From: Oscarella lobularis
Taxonomy: Eukaryota > Porifera > Homoscleromorpha > Homosclerophorida > Oscarellidae
DNA length: 64,000 bases
NCBI RefSeq assembly: GCF_947507565.1
Contig: NC_089182.1
Coordinates: forward strand, 1 to 64,000
Reading direction: 5' to 3'
Shown here: positions 47,701 through 59,147 of the stretch, in pieces
Position numbering within the stretch: position 1 is the first letter of the stretch
Layout of the letters: every line of letters starts with the position of its first letter
Notes under the pieces: model-generated
Told to the model about the DNA's origin: nothing
Database searches by the model: none
Seen by the model: the letters and a program-made list of their open reading frames with translations, nothing else
Made by a program: the position numbers and the translations under genes

Positions 47701-50571
47701 TTCTTATCATATAATAATGTATAGTCGGTTGTGTATCTCACCGAATGTGGCGATTCATTGTCTCCCGCTCGAGATCCGCAAATGGTCTACGTTTCGGAAG
47801 ACAGCGGAAAAATTTGGACTCCCTTGGCTCAATTTGCCAAAGGCCAAGTAATGAACAAACCCTATTATTATTATTATTATTATTATTATTAGTGCATGAT
47901 TTCCCTAGGAAAAAAATCCTAGTCCAAGATATCTTTTCCTTGAAAGGCAATTGGATCTGTTCAATCAACTCTGTCATGTATGACGACGACATAGTTTTAG
48001 TACTCGTATGCACACTGACCCACACTCTCTGTTAGGGAAGAAACGAATACGCAATCAATGTCATCACCAAAGTATGTTCATCGTCTATACTGTCTACGTA
48101 CGTCATAGCCACGTGTTTTAGGAGCTGAAATATTTGACATGGAAGGAAGCGTTTCTCTGTCTCAGATCCAAAGAACTTCCCAATCATCTTCGAGCTAAAT
48201 ATTGCAACGTCATCATTGGTAAGTACAGCAGTTCTCCATCCAAAATAATTTATAACTTTTGACGCCTATAGGAATGTTTATCAACGTCGGGGAAAATCGA
48301 TCCGTTTTAGATAAACTCTGTCTTTCCTACGTAACTTGAGAAGAAGAAGAAGATGTTGACTCTTTTCTATGTAATTTTTCTTGCGCAGGTGTTTAACAAA
48401 GTTGAGGCGAAACCCTACTCATCTGCGGCTGATGATCCCAAAGAGGCAATAACTGGAGCACGAATGGACTTTTTCCCCAATATTCGAGATTGGATTGGGA
48501 AATTTTTGGATGAAAATGGGGTACGTTTGAAAAAGTGACGTAGACGGCGTTTAATTAATTAATTAATTAATTAAAAATAGAATATGAAAGCGTCGGAAAA
48601 AGGCCACAATCAACTTTTGACCGAAGTGCTTCGACTCTTGCACTATCTCGTCGGCTACGGATACTACGCGAATGTGGACGACATTCAAAGACTTCTTAAG
48701 CCAATGCTGAGCGTCATGGACGGTCGAAATGACGAGCCTTCTCCACACGGTTTCTATTTTCCCCCTAGATCTCTCTCTCTACTCATATATCCTCTGTATT
48801 TTCTTTAGCCCAAGACAAAGCGTTGGAGGATTACAGACAAACGACGCGTTTTGTACAGAGCGAAAATAACAAAGAAGTCGTCAACGCAAAACACATGGCC
48901 ATGGAAGTTATTGATCTTCTCTTCAATTTCCGATTTAATATTCGTCTCGAAGTAAGTTGATAGAGGACGAACGCATCTCAACTTTTCTTCTAATTAATTG
49001 TCTTCTCGCGGCGGTGACAGCGTTTCATTTACGAATTTCGTCGCGTTTCGTCAGGCCGCGATTCAGCTCCACTTCGTCCAGTCCTTGAACCTCCGACTCA
49101 ACTCCGACGATTGCTTCGCATGCCATCGACACGTATGCACAGATTGACGGGGGTAATCATGAATATGCTCTACTCTCTATACCCCCTCTATACACTCTCT
49201 TATTTTTTATAGACGGAATACGCTGCTCTTGTAAAGTCTGAAGCCGAGTGCAAAGTTTTGGATGATGATCAGTATATTTTAAACTCTCAATTTGTCTAAC
49301 TTATACACTCTCTTTTTGCTAGCCTTGCCACGTTTGCTCGTACTCAACTTGAAGCGATTTTGGACGAGAGTTCGTTTTTCGAAAACAGAGAATTGGACTT
49401 GATTCTCAAAGATCTCTCACGTTATCAATACGATAAAATGGTCATTGCTTCAATGAGACTGATGAGTCGATATTTTTCAGCAAATAGCACGCTCTTTGAT
49501 CGAGCCGTTCAAGCACAGGTTTGTCTCAAAACACTCAAAAACGAGAGAGATAAATACACATCTCTTTTCAGGTCCTCGTTCACGAGAAATCAATTGATAC
49601 GTTTCATTACATTGAGAAAACGTTGCCAGTGCTCAGACGACTGGCGGCGGCAAAAATGACGCACGAACAGGAACTCAAAATGGGAGAAATTCTCGACGCC
49701 TACAGCCGGTAAGAAAAGAAAATATGTAATTTCATATAATGTATAAATTTTTTACTAGAAAATGTTGGATTCAGTCCGCCGACGGTGAATCGGCTTTTGA
49801 ATCGCACAAAATGAATCAAACCATTCTTTATAATTTTGGTATAAACCCTGATATCTTGAATTAATTAATTAATTAATTAAAACTCCTCAAAAAGGAATCC
49901 TTGCCGACATTTTTGACATTCTCGAAAAAGAGATCGACATTGATCGAAAGGAATACGAAGGATTACGTGAAGTGTTTCGCAAATGTTTTTCACTGCTTCA
50001 AGCGCTCGCTCGAGGAAACGCCGTCGTTCAGCAGAGACTCTATAGCCGACTCGATCGGCTGCTAACGATTCGCGGTGCCGAGGCTCAAATGGCTAATGCC
50101 CTTGCCGAAGTTTTTACAGGAAATCAAGAAATGTGCATGAGGATTCGAAATTATCAGGTTTTTTATGACTCAAAGACAATTAATAATTAATCTAGGATAT
50201 ATTAATTTTTTATATAGGTTCAAAAAATTGTTGGTCTACTCGCACTTCATCAGCAAGATGCAAGCGAGTTTTTGGATCTTCTCAACGCTGTCGTCAAGGT
50301 AACCGCCGTCACTTGCAATAAAAAATTCCAAAATTCATCTTCTCGTTTAGATTGAAGAATTGGATTTACCGTTGAAACGAAATCAGGGATTTGTGATGAT
50401 AGCCATCAATCAACAACGCTCCAAAGTGTGTGGAATTCTCGAATCATCCGAAGCGGAAACGCGAAAAAGTTTGCTCGAAGAAGGAGACATGTCCAGTCCC
50501 AAATTGAATTATCTCCTCCGACTCGTCGATCTTTTGGCCACGTGTGCCGAAGTAAGTACGAATAGGAATAA

Positions 50572-50607
<36 letters not shown>

Positions 50608-53600
50608 TAGGGTGAGAATCGTTTTATTGAATCCATGTGTCAAAATATTTTCAGCATTCCTGAGCTATTTGAGGTAGGAATTCAAATGTTCAATGAGCGC
50701 GGCTTCGTAAAATTAACTATAAGGTTCTATTGAATCCTGATATCATTGTCGCTTGCAAGAGACCGTACCTTCGCTTTTTCATTTGGGTCTACCTAAACAC
50801 GGCGAGCGGACAAGTGGAGAGCGGCGCAGGCGATATGGACCACGACCCGTAAAATGCCTAATTCATTCATTTTTCCCATAATAATAATAAGAGCCTCCTC
50901 CTCCTCTTTGTGTACGTAGAGACATGTGGAAATTTCTTGATCTCGTCAGCAGAGCTCTCGGCGAAATCAAAACGGGCCTTCAAGGCATTTCGCAAGACGT
51001 ATCCAAAGTGCGTGCCATGCAGAAAAGCCTTCGACTTGGCCCAAGATCACGAACGTCCGCGACGTCTGAACGTCCAAAAAAAATGCTGTAACGAAACAAC
51101 TAAACAGACGTGATATTTATTTGAATTGAATTTGTTTTTCAGGCGAAAACAAAGCACAACTAGTCGAATTTTGGACGAAGGATTTTTGTCGTATTTCTTT
51201 GACGGAGTCCTCCCCCTGCTTCAGGTAAAACAGACACCAATATATAGAAATTTCTTGAGTCGATGTTTTTCTTTGTCTAGGTTTTCTATTCGGATTATTT
51301 CCGGTCGGATCCGGACAATCTCGATCATCGGCACGAAATCGGCACGTCGCGCGTTCTCGCCGACACTCTGCTCGGCATTTCAAGCGAAATCGCTCAATAC
51401 GTCGCTAACAAAGCCCAACATCGATTGATGCGACGCACCGTGACGGCTGTCTTGGCTCAGCCCGCATTGAATCTCCCCGACGATGTGAGTTGTATGAGAA
51501 TCGACGCTCTCTTTTAAAACTACGTGTACACCTTTTCACACGAGAGAATAAAGTCTGTTTCTTTTCTACAGAAAGTAGCTCAGTTTGACATGGGCGGTTT
51601 TGGAGATCGAACAATGGACGTCAAAAGTCCGGCACTCAAGGTGTCGTCAAGGCAACGACGATTATATATATGTCATTCTCTTTCTCTTTTTCTAGCAATA
51701 TGAGAGAGAGCATCGCTCTGAAGAGAAGCTCAACTATGAACTGAACAATTTTGCAATCAATTTCAAGCGAGCCTATCAGAAGCGAAACATGATACGAGAT
51801 CAAATTAACGTTCCAATTGACGAACGTACGAGAAGAACGTGCTCTTGGTCAATGTGTAAATTCCTTTTCGTGCAGAATATTGCGAAGACGAAGACGACGA
51901 CGAGCCGTTGCCGCTCGGAAAAGAATTTCAAGATCACGTGAAGGCATTTTGGTAAGTAAATTCACCAACAACCCACCAGAACGATTTTTATTTTTGCTCG
52001 TATTTAGCAAACATGGCACGGTCGTCGATCCTAACGGGGAAAAATTGGTCGAGCAACTCTGGTACGTCACTCAATTCCCCGCCACTCGACGTCAAATTTT
52101 CCCCTTTTTTTAGCATTTCGTACAGTAGCCACGAGTTGCGGACCATGAGCGAAACGGAACGGCTTCAACTTGAGCGTCTCAGCATTCGTTCGCTCCAAGT
52201 TCTACGCGCTATCATTCACAATCAAATCGTTCAAGTTCCCGAACTCAAAGAAGGTTTTGAAGTGCCCAAAAGCTACAAAGTCGCCATGGATTCGGTGGAA
52301 ACGGTTCAAAAGTCTCTCAATTCCTTTGGCGCTGCATTGAAAGTAAATAGAGGAGCTAGAAGAAAAAGAAAGCCATGCACACACACACTCCGTCGCATTC
52401 TTTTAGATTATTCCACTTTTGTCTCATCACAATGACGATATTGTTCGCGAGACGTTGGCCTTTCTTTCGTCGCTCATTTATCGCGGAAATCCTCAAGTTC
52501 AAAATAGCTTCGAGGATTATTTTCTTCATACGAGAGAAGAGAGATTCTTTATTGACATACAAGGACGCCTTAAACGCTCGGCCGTCGCTACTAGGGAAAG
52601 GTTAGTCGCGTCGCCTAATAAAGCGGAAAGGAAACAAAGGAAATTCATCTTAGGAGAGCTTTGCTATCTCAGCACAAAGCTAAAGTAGAGAAATCAAAGA
52701 AAATGGTGCCACTGCCGTCATTGTAGGGGTTAGGGAATTGGAACCTTTCTTCTTTTCAGGCTGAGACGCTGAGGGAAAGAACTCAAGGAAAGACGACTGG
52801 CGAAAAGGTACGGAAATGTTCACCTGTGCATGTTTATCACGCGCGTCTCATGCACACAGATGGGATACGCGGCTATGGGAAAGGCTGAGGACGAAATCGA
52901 AATGGAGGAAATTGCTATGAAAGCGGTACACTAACTGTATATAGAATACATCATCATCATCATCATCATCTTTCTTTTGTAGGGTGTTGCGGCTGATGAA
53001 GTGAAGGGGGAACCGTCACCCGATCATCTCCGCTTCCGAGACGACGGCTACATTGAAATTGTCTTGAGAATAATGGGCTACATGTGCGACGGACATCACA
53101 GGGTCTTGCAAGTAAAGAAGCAATAGAGATTAATTATTAATTAATTAAAAGAGACACTTTTGTCTACGTAGGACTATTTGCGAGAGCAGCCAGACAATAT
53201 CAAATCGTTGAATCTCGTGTCGGAAGTTTGCACTTATCTCCATCTCTTCTATAATGCCATTGACGAAGATAATATTCCTCTCGTTATTCAATTGTTTAAT
53301 ACTCTCGTCGAATTTGCCAGCGTACGCGCTTGCAATGCATCTCTTTCTCAATCCAAGTCTTTTTCGTAGGGAAATCAAGACAATCAAGCGACTCTATTCG
53401 ATCATCAGATCATCGACATGATCAATGACGTCATGCGAATGGAAATGACTCGTTTTGCTGATTCCGATCATGTCGACGACGCCTACGATCTCAAACAGTC
53501 GGCCATGGATCTTCTTTCAGCGATGGTTGAGAGAAACGACGACAAAACAAAGCGATTAGCCAAAGAAATTCTCGAGACGATTCACATTGATGCGCTCTAC

Positions 53601-56050
53601 GAAAGCATGACCACGTTTCAAACAGTTGCTGAAGAAACGGCAAGTTTAATTAAACATTATCCAATATATGGGGTTTTTTGACGATTTTTTTTTCTAGCCT
53701 GGTGATGAAGGAGAAGCCGCTCGTCGATTGGCCTTTACAATTGAACACGTTTTGAAGCGTTTCAGGGATTTTGGTGGCGTTCTTTACGGAAAAAAATGTA
53801 CGACGGTTTGATTGTAGTAGCGTAACCTTATTAATTAATTAAATTCGTCGTCTAGGGAAATTTCGTCACAAGATTTCGCAAGAGGAAACCGTCGCCGAAA
53901 AGGAGCTCGACAACAAGACAATGTCTGTTGAAATTCTCGATGGAGACGAGTTGCATAAAGTCTACTTTCGAGTCAAAGATCAGGTAGTCTCTATAGGCTA
54001 CGTGGGTGGCGGCTTTCTTCTGATTGCGATTGGCTTCGTTTGTAGAGCGCACTTCGAGAGGAAGTGAAGGAGACGCTCAAATGGAACATATCTCGCGACA
54101 GTCCCACTGACAAATTACGCGATTTCTTGGAATGGGGCCGAGATATTCAAAAAGACATACAATATCAGGTAACTATATATAATACACTATTGAACAAGGA
54201 AACGCGGTGATATGTATAGAAAAAAGTTCGCAGTCATTGGCTTGCTTCGCTGTTCGTATTGGGAAAGTCAGTCTACGTGTTTTACTTTCTTTGAATTTAA
54301 TTAATCATCGATGGTTTCTTGCGCAGTTCCTTTTGGTATTGGATGGTTTTGCTTCTCACCTTGGCTCTAAACGTTTTTGTTCTCTCCACGTGGAACGCTC
54401 CTGAAAATCTTTTCCAGTGAAGTCGCATCATCATTTCTTGATGATACACTAGTTATTGACTCTTTTTCTTTTTGCAGACATCGTCCTCACGTAGAGACAA
54501 GTTACTTTTATCCTGTCCTCTACTCCCTCGGCGGCTTGCATTTGTTTTTCAGTCTCTGCATGCTGATTACATTCTACATAGCAAACGCTCACAACTTTGT
54601 TCTGCCCTCCTTCCTCTATTCCCTATTGTACGTACGCCAGTTATTAAATAATTAATTATATTTAGATCGAATTTTTTAGGAGAAAGAAGCGTCCTGAAGA
54701 CAGCCACTCGTCCATCAACATCCTCGGATTGAGGAGTTTGTTTTACCTGGTACAGTTTGATTTGAATTTTAGTCACAACATCATATTTCTTCTTATAGCT
54801 GTTTGTCGCCGCTTCGGTCCTGTCTTTATTCTTTGATGGCTTTTTCTACTGCTTCCACCTGTTCATCATTATCGTCAACAACGACATTCTACTGCGTGTG
54901 CTCCAATCAGTAACGAGAAACGGTCAGAATAACGTCGTTTATTAGATGGACCATACATATACATACATGTACGTAGGAGTGTCTTTGCTATGGGTCGCAG
55001 CGATGATGTTAATCATCATCTATGTCTATTCTGTCGTCGCCTTTGCCTTCTTGCGTCAGTCATTTGATCGCAACGAGGGTCTCTACTGCGAAAATCTCGG
55101 CCAATGTTTTGTCACGAGTCTCAAATTTGGTTTGTTGAGTGGCGGGGGATTGGGCGAAGCTCTCGCGCCAAAGACGTACAGTTTCTTCGAACCGGGACTG
55201 AGAATATTCTTTGATCTCTCCTACTTCATCGTCATTACGATCATAGCACTGAACATCGTCTTTGGTATCATTGTCGATACGTTTTCCGAATTGCGAGATG
55301 ACAAGGTAAAAAATAGACAATACACATATAATTAGTTCATCATCATGGTTGTTTTCTTTTTGTAGTGGAAAGCTCAGAACGACATGGCTAGCGTCTGCTT
55401 TATTTGCGGCAATCCGAGTTTTGAATTTGAGAAAAGAGGCAATGTACGTCACACTAGAGACGCATTAGTTACTGTACAGTACCATTATTCTTCTCCTGTT
55501 ATATCCAGGGGTTTGAACATCACGTGAAGAATGAGCACAATATGTGGGCTTATCTCTTCTATTTTATTCACCTGAGTGAGAAACTGCACAATGATTATAC
55601 GTCAATTGAAAGTCACGTGGCAGAGAAAGTAAAACTTTAGTTTTTATTAATCGATTATTATTCATTCGCTTATTATTAGCTCAAAAAAGACGAAATTGAT
55701 TTCTTTCCTCTAAATAAGGCAATCTGCCTGTCCGACACGGAAGATGCGAGCATCGAGCAAATACAGGAGTTGAAAAATATGATCCAACAGCTTTTGGATC
55801 GTCACCAAAGAGAGGTCATAGTCCTAGTGACGTCAGAGTGCCAATCATTTTTTTCTCGTACTCTAGGATGCTAATCTCCGTCGCCGTCAAGAAAGACACG
55901 AACAGGCTCTTTGGGAAAGGAGACAAGGACTCGCTAGAGGATTAACTGTTGGTACTAGCGTGGGTAAGTAATTGCCTATTAATTAATAATATCTATCAAT
56001 ACGTGGGCGTTTCAGATGACGATGACGACAACGAAGTTACGACAATTTGA
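43935..56050 (+). CDS. Inositol 1,4,5-trisphosphate receptor-like calcium channel, divergent
   Basis: A gene of many short exons over 12 kb; I estimate about 2,600 codons without having joined every exon. The start is ATG 43935, the stop TGA 56048-56050. Order: N-terminal beta-trefoil/MIR region (HYGDTISLYCDD at the start), the ligand-binding core (about 45,640-47,300), RIH and RIH-associated helical repeats (to about 53,800), six membrane segments (about 54,300-55,310) and a cytosolic tail with CFICG and HHVKNEHNMWAYL, the conserved C2H2 linker of IP3 receptors, then a coiled coil. ARQKLLR (46905-46925) and SRKNELYVAKY (from about 47170) align with IP3-coordinating residues of vertebrate receptors. 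The pore filter reads SGGGLGEA (55138-55161) where vertebrates have GGGVGD. It forms an ER calcium-release channel by homology. Confidence 0.92.
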
Positions 56051-56209
56051 ATTTGCTTGCTTTAATTAAACGAATTTTGCATTCAATGTACTGTACGTGT
56101 TTTTTTTTCAGTCTAATGTGTACTTTGTTGCTGTGCGCGGGAACATCTATGCTGGAGGGGAGGGAAATCATCATCGTCATCGTGCGTGCGCTAAGTTTCG
56201 AAGAAAAAG

Positions 56210-56579
56210 ATGGGGTGGCTTTACGAGATGGTCAAGGGATCGTGGTTCGATTCGTTGGCCGAGTATGCTATGTACAATACGACAGAGTTTCTCTACTACG
56301 GTACAACGCAAGCAAGTGGAGCTTCGTCGCCGCATAAAAACGTCGTTTTCTAGTCTTTCTTCTTCTGTCGCCTTTCATGATTGCTAGCGTCTTTCTCTCG
56401 TACAAAATGATCAAGATGATCGATCAGAAAGAAAAATCAAAGGCAAAAAAAGGCAAGAATCGTCGATCGCGCCTTAATTAATTGAGTTTTTGTCATTTTC
56501 CTCCTCTGCAATCTCTCTAGACAAACGTATGACAAATAAGGCTAAGGCTTCAGGAAGACAGAAGCCAAAACAAAGCTAA
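56210..56579 (+). CDS. SMIM15: Small integral membrane protein 15 homologue
   Basis: Three exons, 56210-56300, 56354-56452 and 56521-56579, join in phase to give 82 residues. The N-terminal helix (SWFDSLAEYAMYNTTEFLYY) is followed by one membrane span (VFLLLSPFMIASVFLSY) and a Lys/Gln-rich tail (KMIKMIDQKEKSKAKK onward), the same layout as the roughly 74-residue vertebrate SMIM15. The second intron (56453-56520) begins with GC instead of GT (AAAG then GCAAG) and ends in CTCTCTAG. Longer frames in other registers here are shadows. The start lies 160 bp after the receptor stop codon. Function of the family is unknown. Confidence 0.78.
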
Positions 56580-56754
56580 GACTTGATACTACTAGTAGTG
56601 TAGTGACACAATGTGACGGCAAGTATAATAGCATATATTTTACCTTCCACATTCAAAGTCAATGCTTTCCTAAACTGCTACTGTATTGGCATTGAAACGG
56701 CTGAGGAGTCCTAGGAAAATTAATTAATTAAATTAATTAATTAATTAATTTTTC

Positions 56755-58121
56755 TTACCAACTTGGCGTTGTAATATTACTCTCGCACATGTACGTCTCG
56801 AAGATTCGCTTAAAATTCTTTTGTAAGCGCGTAGACAATCTCAAATGAAAGCTGAGGTCATTCCAATGCTGCTTTGTCAACGACGCTTTCTCTCTCGCCA
56901 CTCGCTTATAATAGTCACGCGTAGCCGAAAAAACCTAAAAACGATTGATTGATAAAATTAATTAATTAAGTAGCAAATAATTCTACCCTCGATCGAATGT
57001 CGGAAAGTTTTTCTACAGTGAAAAAATCGTGTCGTCGACTCGGTAAAGTAATAGTGGGTAAAGGAACTCGACTAGTATCTCGCACACTCGTCCACGCATC
57101 CGTCTACTCACAATAATCATTAATAATTAATTATATTAGTTTTGTTTTTGACGCACTTTCATTCCAATTTCGCGACGATTTGATCTCTGTTTAATTTTTT
57201 TCATAATGACGCGTTGTTGTTGACGACTTGTCGGCTCCCAATTGACTTGAAACATTTGGAGCGGTTGAGCATAGGGCGAATCCTCATCACTATCCGTGTT
57301 GCTTGCCTTTAAATCGGCCAAATGCTTAGCAAGTTGTTTGTCTGTTAGTCCAATGAGTCTTGCCCCGGCGGCGTAGTGGCCCACGACATGAGGCGCTTTG
57401 CGTACTTTGATATCATAGTATCTATTTCGTGAAACCACTTCATTTGCATCTAGATACACGCGCGCTATTTATACCGTTGAATTTCTCGAATTGACGAGAG
57501 AGCTGACGTTGTCATAAATCGGTTGAGCGCAGTAAAAAGTATCATTTCGTCACCTTCCTTTTGGTCTTCATGCATGCGCATACCAATAGAAAGAATTTTT
57601 TAGTTTTTTTTAAACCCACCACGTAAACTGTCGAGATATTTTTCTGTGGAGGTCATCAGAAGTAGAAATTCACCAAAATCTATCACTCCATTTCCTATAT
57701 ATGACAGCATATCGATTCGGTGAGCTCTAGTTAAATATTACTTACCGTCTGCATCGATTTTGTTTAGAATGGTCTCGATTTCTTTGGCACTTAGAGCAAT
57801 GTCGACCGATTTCATAGCCGCATCGAGTTTATCCGCCGTAATGACACCTCCACCGTTAACATCAAACAAGTCAAAGGCTTCTTTAAATGCTATAAGAAAC
57901 ACTTTCTATTTTTCAGTTCCTTTCTCTTCATTCTGAAAAAAACCTTCGACTTGTTTTGGCGTAAGCCCCAGTTCCTTTGCCATTTCAACAAACTCGGGCG
58001 GATGTCGAATCATCAATGACTGTCTCTTTTCGACGACGGCGGTGCCGGCACCGCGAAAATGCGATGACGCTCCGCGCCGAGAAGGTGAACGACGAGACTG
58101 GTCAACAGCAACGCTCTTCAT
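56755..58121 (-). CDS. EF-hand protein, EFCAB3-like
   Basis: Seven exons on the minus strand, 57944-58121, 57746-57889, 57623-57694, 57475-57553, 57157-57421, 56987-57103 and 56755-56934, join in phase into 344 residues. Two EF-hands are visible: the first (DVNGGGVITADK) lacks an acidic residue at loop position 12 and is probably weak, the second (DADGNGVIDFGE) is canonical. After them GHYAAGARLIGLTDKQLAKH and SDEDSPYAQPLQMF resemble the central part of EFCAB3-type proteins, and the C-terminal part is a long charged helix. The N-terminal 35 residues are basic and Ser/Arg-rich. A cilium or sperm role is inferred from the resemblance only. The start (58121) is 106 bp from the ZZ-protein start on the other strand. 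Confidence 0.75.
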
Positions 58122-58227
58122 TAATGCTGTTGCCACGGGGACGACGATTATGACGTCAAGCCGCCAGTGTAAGGGTAAGAATATATATGTAGTAGTGGTC
58201 GCGTGATCAAGAGTCCCCATTGTCAGA

Positions 58228-58974
58228 ATGTCGTATCGCGCTCCTTTGTACTGGGAAAGCGTTCCCAGTCTTTGTGCCCGTTGCGATAACTGTTCCAAAA
58301 ACTCCCTCATGCTTCTGTGGCACTGCAACAGCTGTGCCAACCACCCGGGCTACGATCTTTGTAATAATTGTTGGACGAGTTCGCGTGCTCATTTCGACCA
58401 TCGCAATTGCATGCGCTTCTACGACACGGGTCCGACTGTAAGTGGACGCATCACCGTCGAAGACGTCGACAAAGAAATGAACTATTTCGTTTGTAACAAC
58501 GACGAAATGTCCGAGGAAAAATACGTCGTTTCCGGGTGCGATCGACTAAAGGCCGTTCTCCGCGGCGGTGGAGAACTTCGCAACGCTATCGTTCACGTCA
58601 AAGACAGCAAGGGTCGCTATCGAATGAATTTTTGCACGAGTCCGTGCGACGGTCAGGCAAAGATTTACATCGCGGAACCAAATAGTGTAAGTTTGGTATC
58701 GACGGCGGCCCGGGATGGCGGCGGCGGCGGAAACCGCCAGCAGATATCGCCGTCGAGTTCTTTGGGTATGGCTGCTCTTTTGAGTGCTGTAGCTCAGCCT
58801 CGTACTCAAGTGCGCACACAAACTCGCATGGAAATGCGTAATGTGCAAACGCCCTTTGGATCGATGACGTCTCTTCGTATGGAGCAAGTGCGTCAAGTGC
58901 GTCAAGTCGATCCACTTGCCAGGCTCATGGCTGGATTGGCCATCGCTTCATTGCTCGACGATGACGATGATTAG
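58228..58974 (+). CDS. ZZ-type zinc finger protein (248 residues)
   Basis: A single-exon gene. Residues about 17-62 form a ZZ zinc finger: CARCDNC, then LLWHCNSC, GYDLCNNCW and HFDHRNC supply the Cys/His ligands. ZZ fingers bind peptide N-termini, histone tails or partner proteins. Residues about 125-150 contain a short beta-rich stretch (GRYRMNFCTSPCDGQAKIYI) I do not recognise. The rest is low-complexity (Gly/Ser, then Arg/Gln) ending in five aspartates. The ATG at 58228 is the first in frame before the finger. The family member cannot be named from sequence; it is not a full-length p62- or HERC-type protein. Confidence 0.75.
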   Translation: MSYRAPLYWESVPSLCARCDNCSKNSLMLLWHCNSCANHPGYDLCNNCWTSSRAHFDHRNCMRFYDTGPTVSGRITVEDVDKEMNYFVCNNDEMSEEKYVVSGCDRLKAVLRGGGELRNAIVHVKDSKGRYRMNFCTSPCDGQAKIYIAEPNSVSLVSTAARDGGGGGNRQQISPSSSLGMAALLSAVAQPRTQVRTQTRMEMRNVQTPFGSMTSLRMEQVRQVRQVDPLARLMAGLAIASLLDDDDD

Positions 58975-59147
58975 ATGTAAGTTTTTTCGCTTTTTTGTCT
59001 GTCTAAAAATAGACTATATTATCGAGCATGCGTGTATTGAAAGAAGGAAAAAAGGCGGGGCTCTGGACTCCGTTCCTGATCCGCCTTGTGCGTAGTTCCC
59101 TACTGAAGTTCCGATCGTGTCTCGCGTGCCTTTTCCCTACGTGCAAG

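Noticed and set aside
57906-58340. N-terminal extension of the EF-hand protein across the ZZ gene
   Set aside because: The upstream part is the antisense of the ZZ-finger coding region; the ATG at 58121 is adequate.
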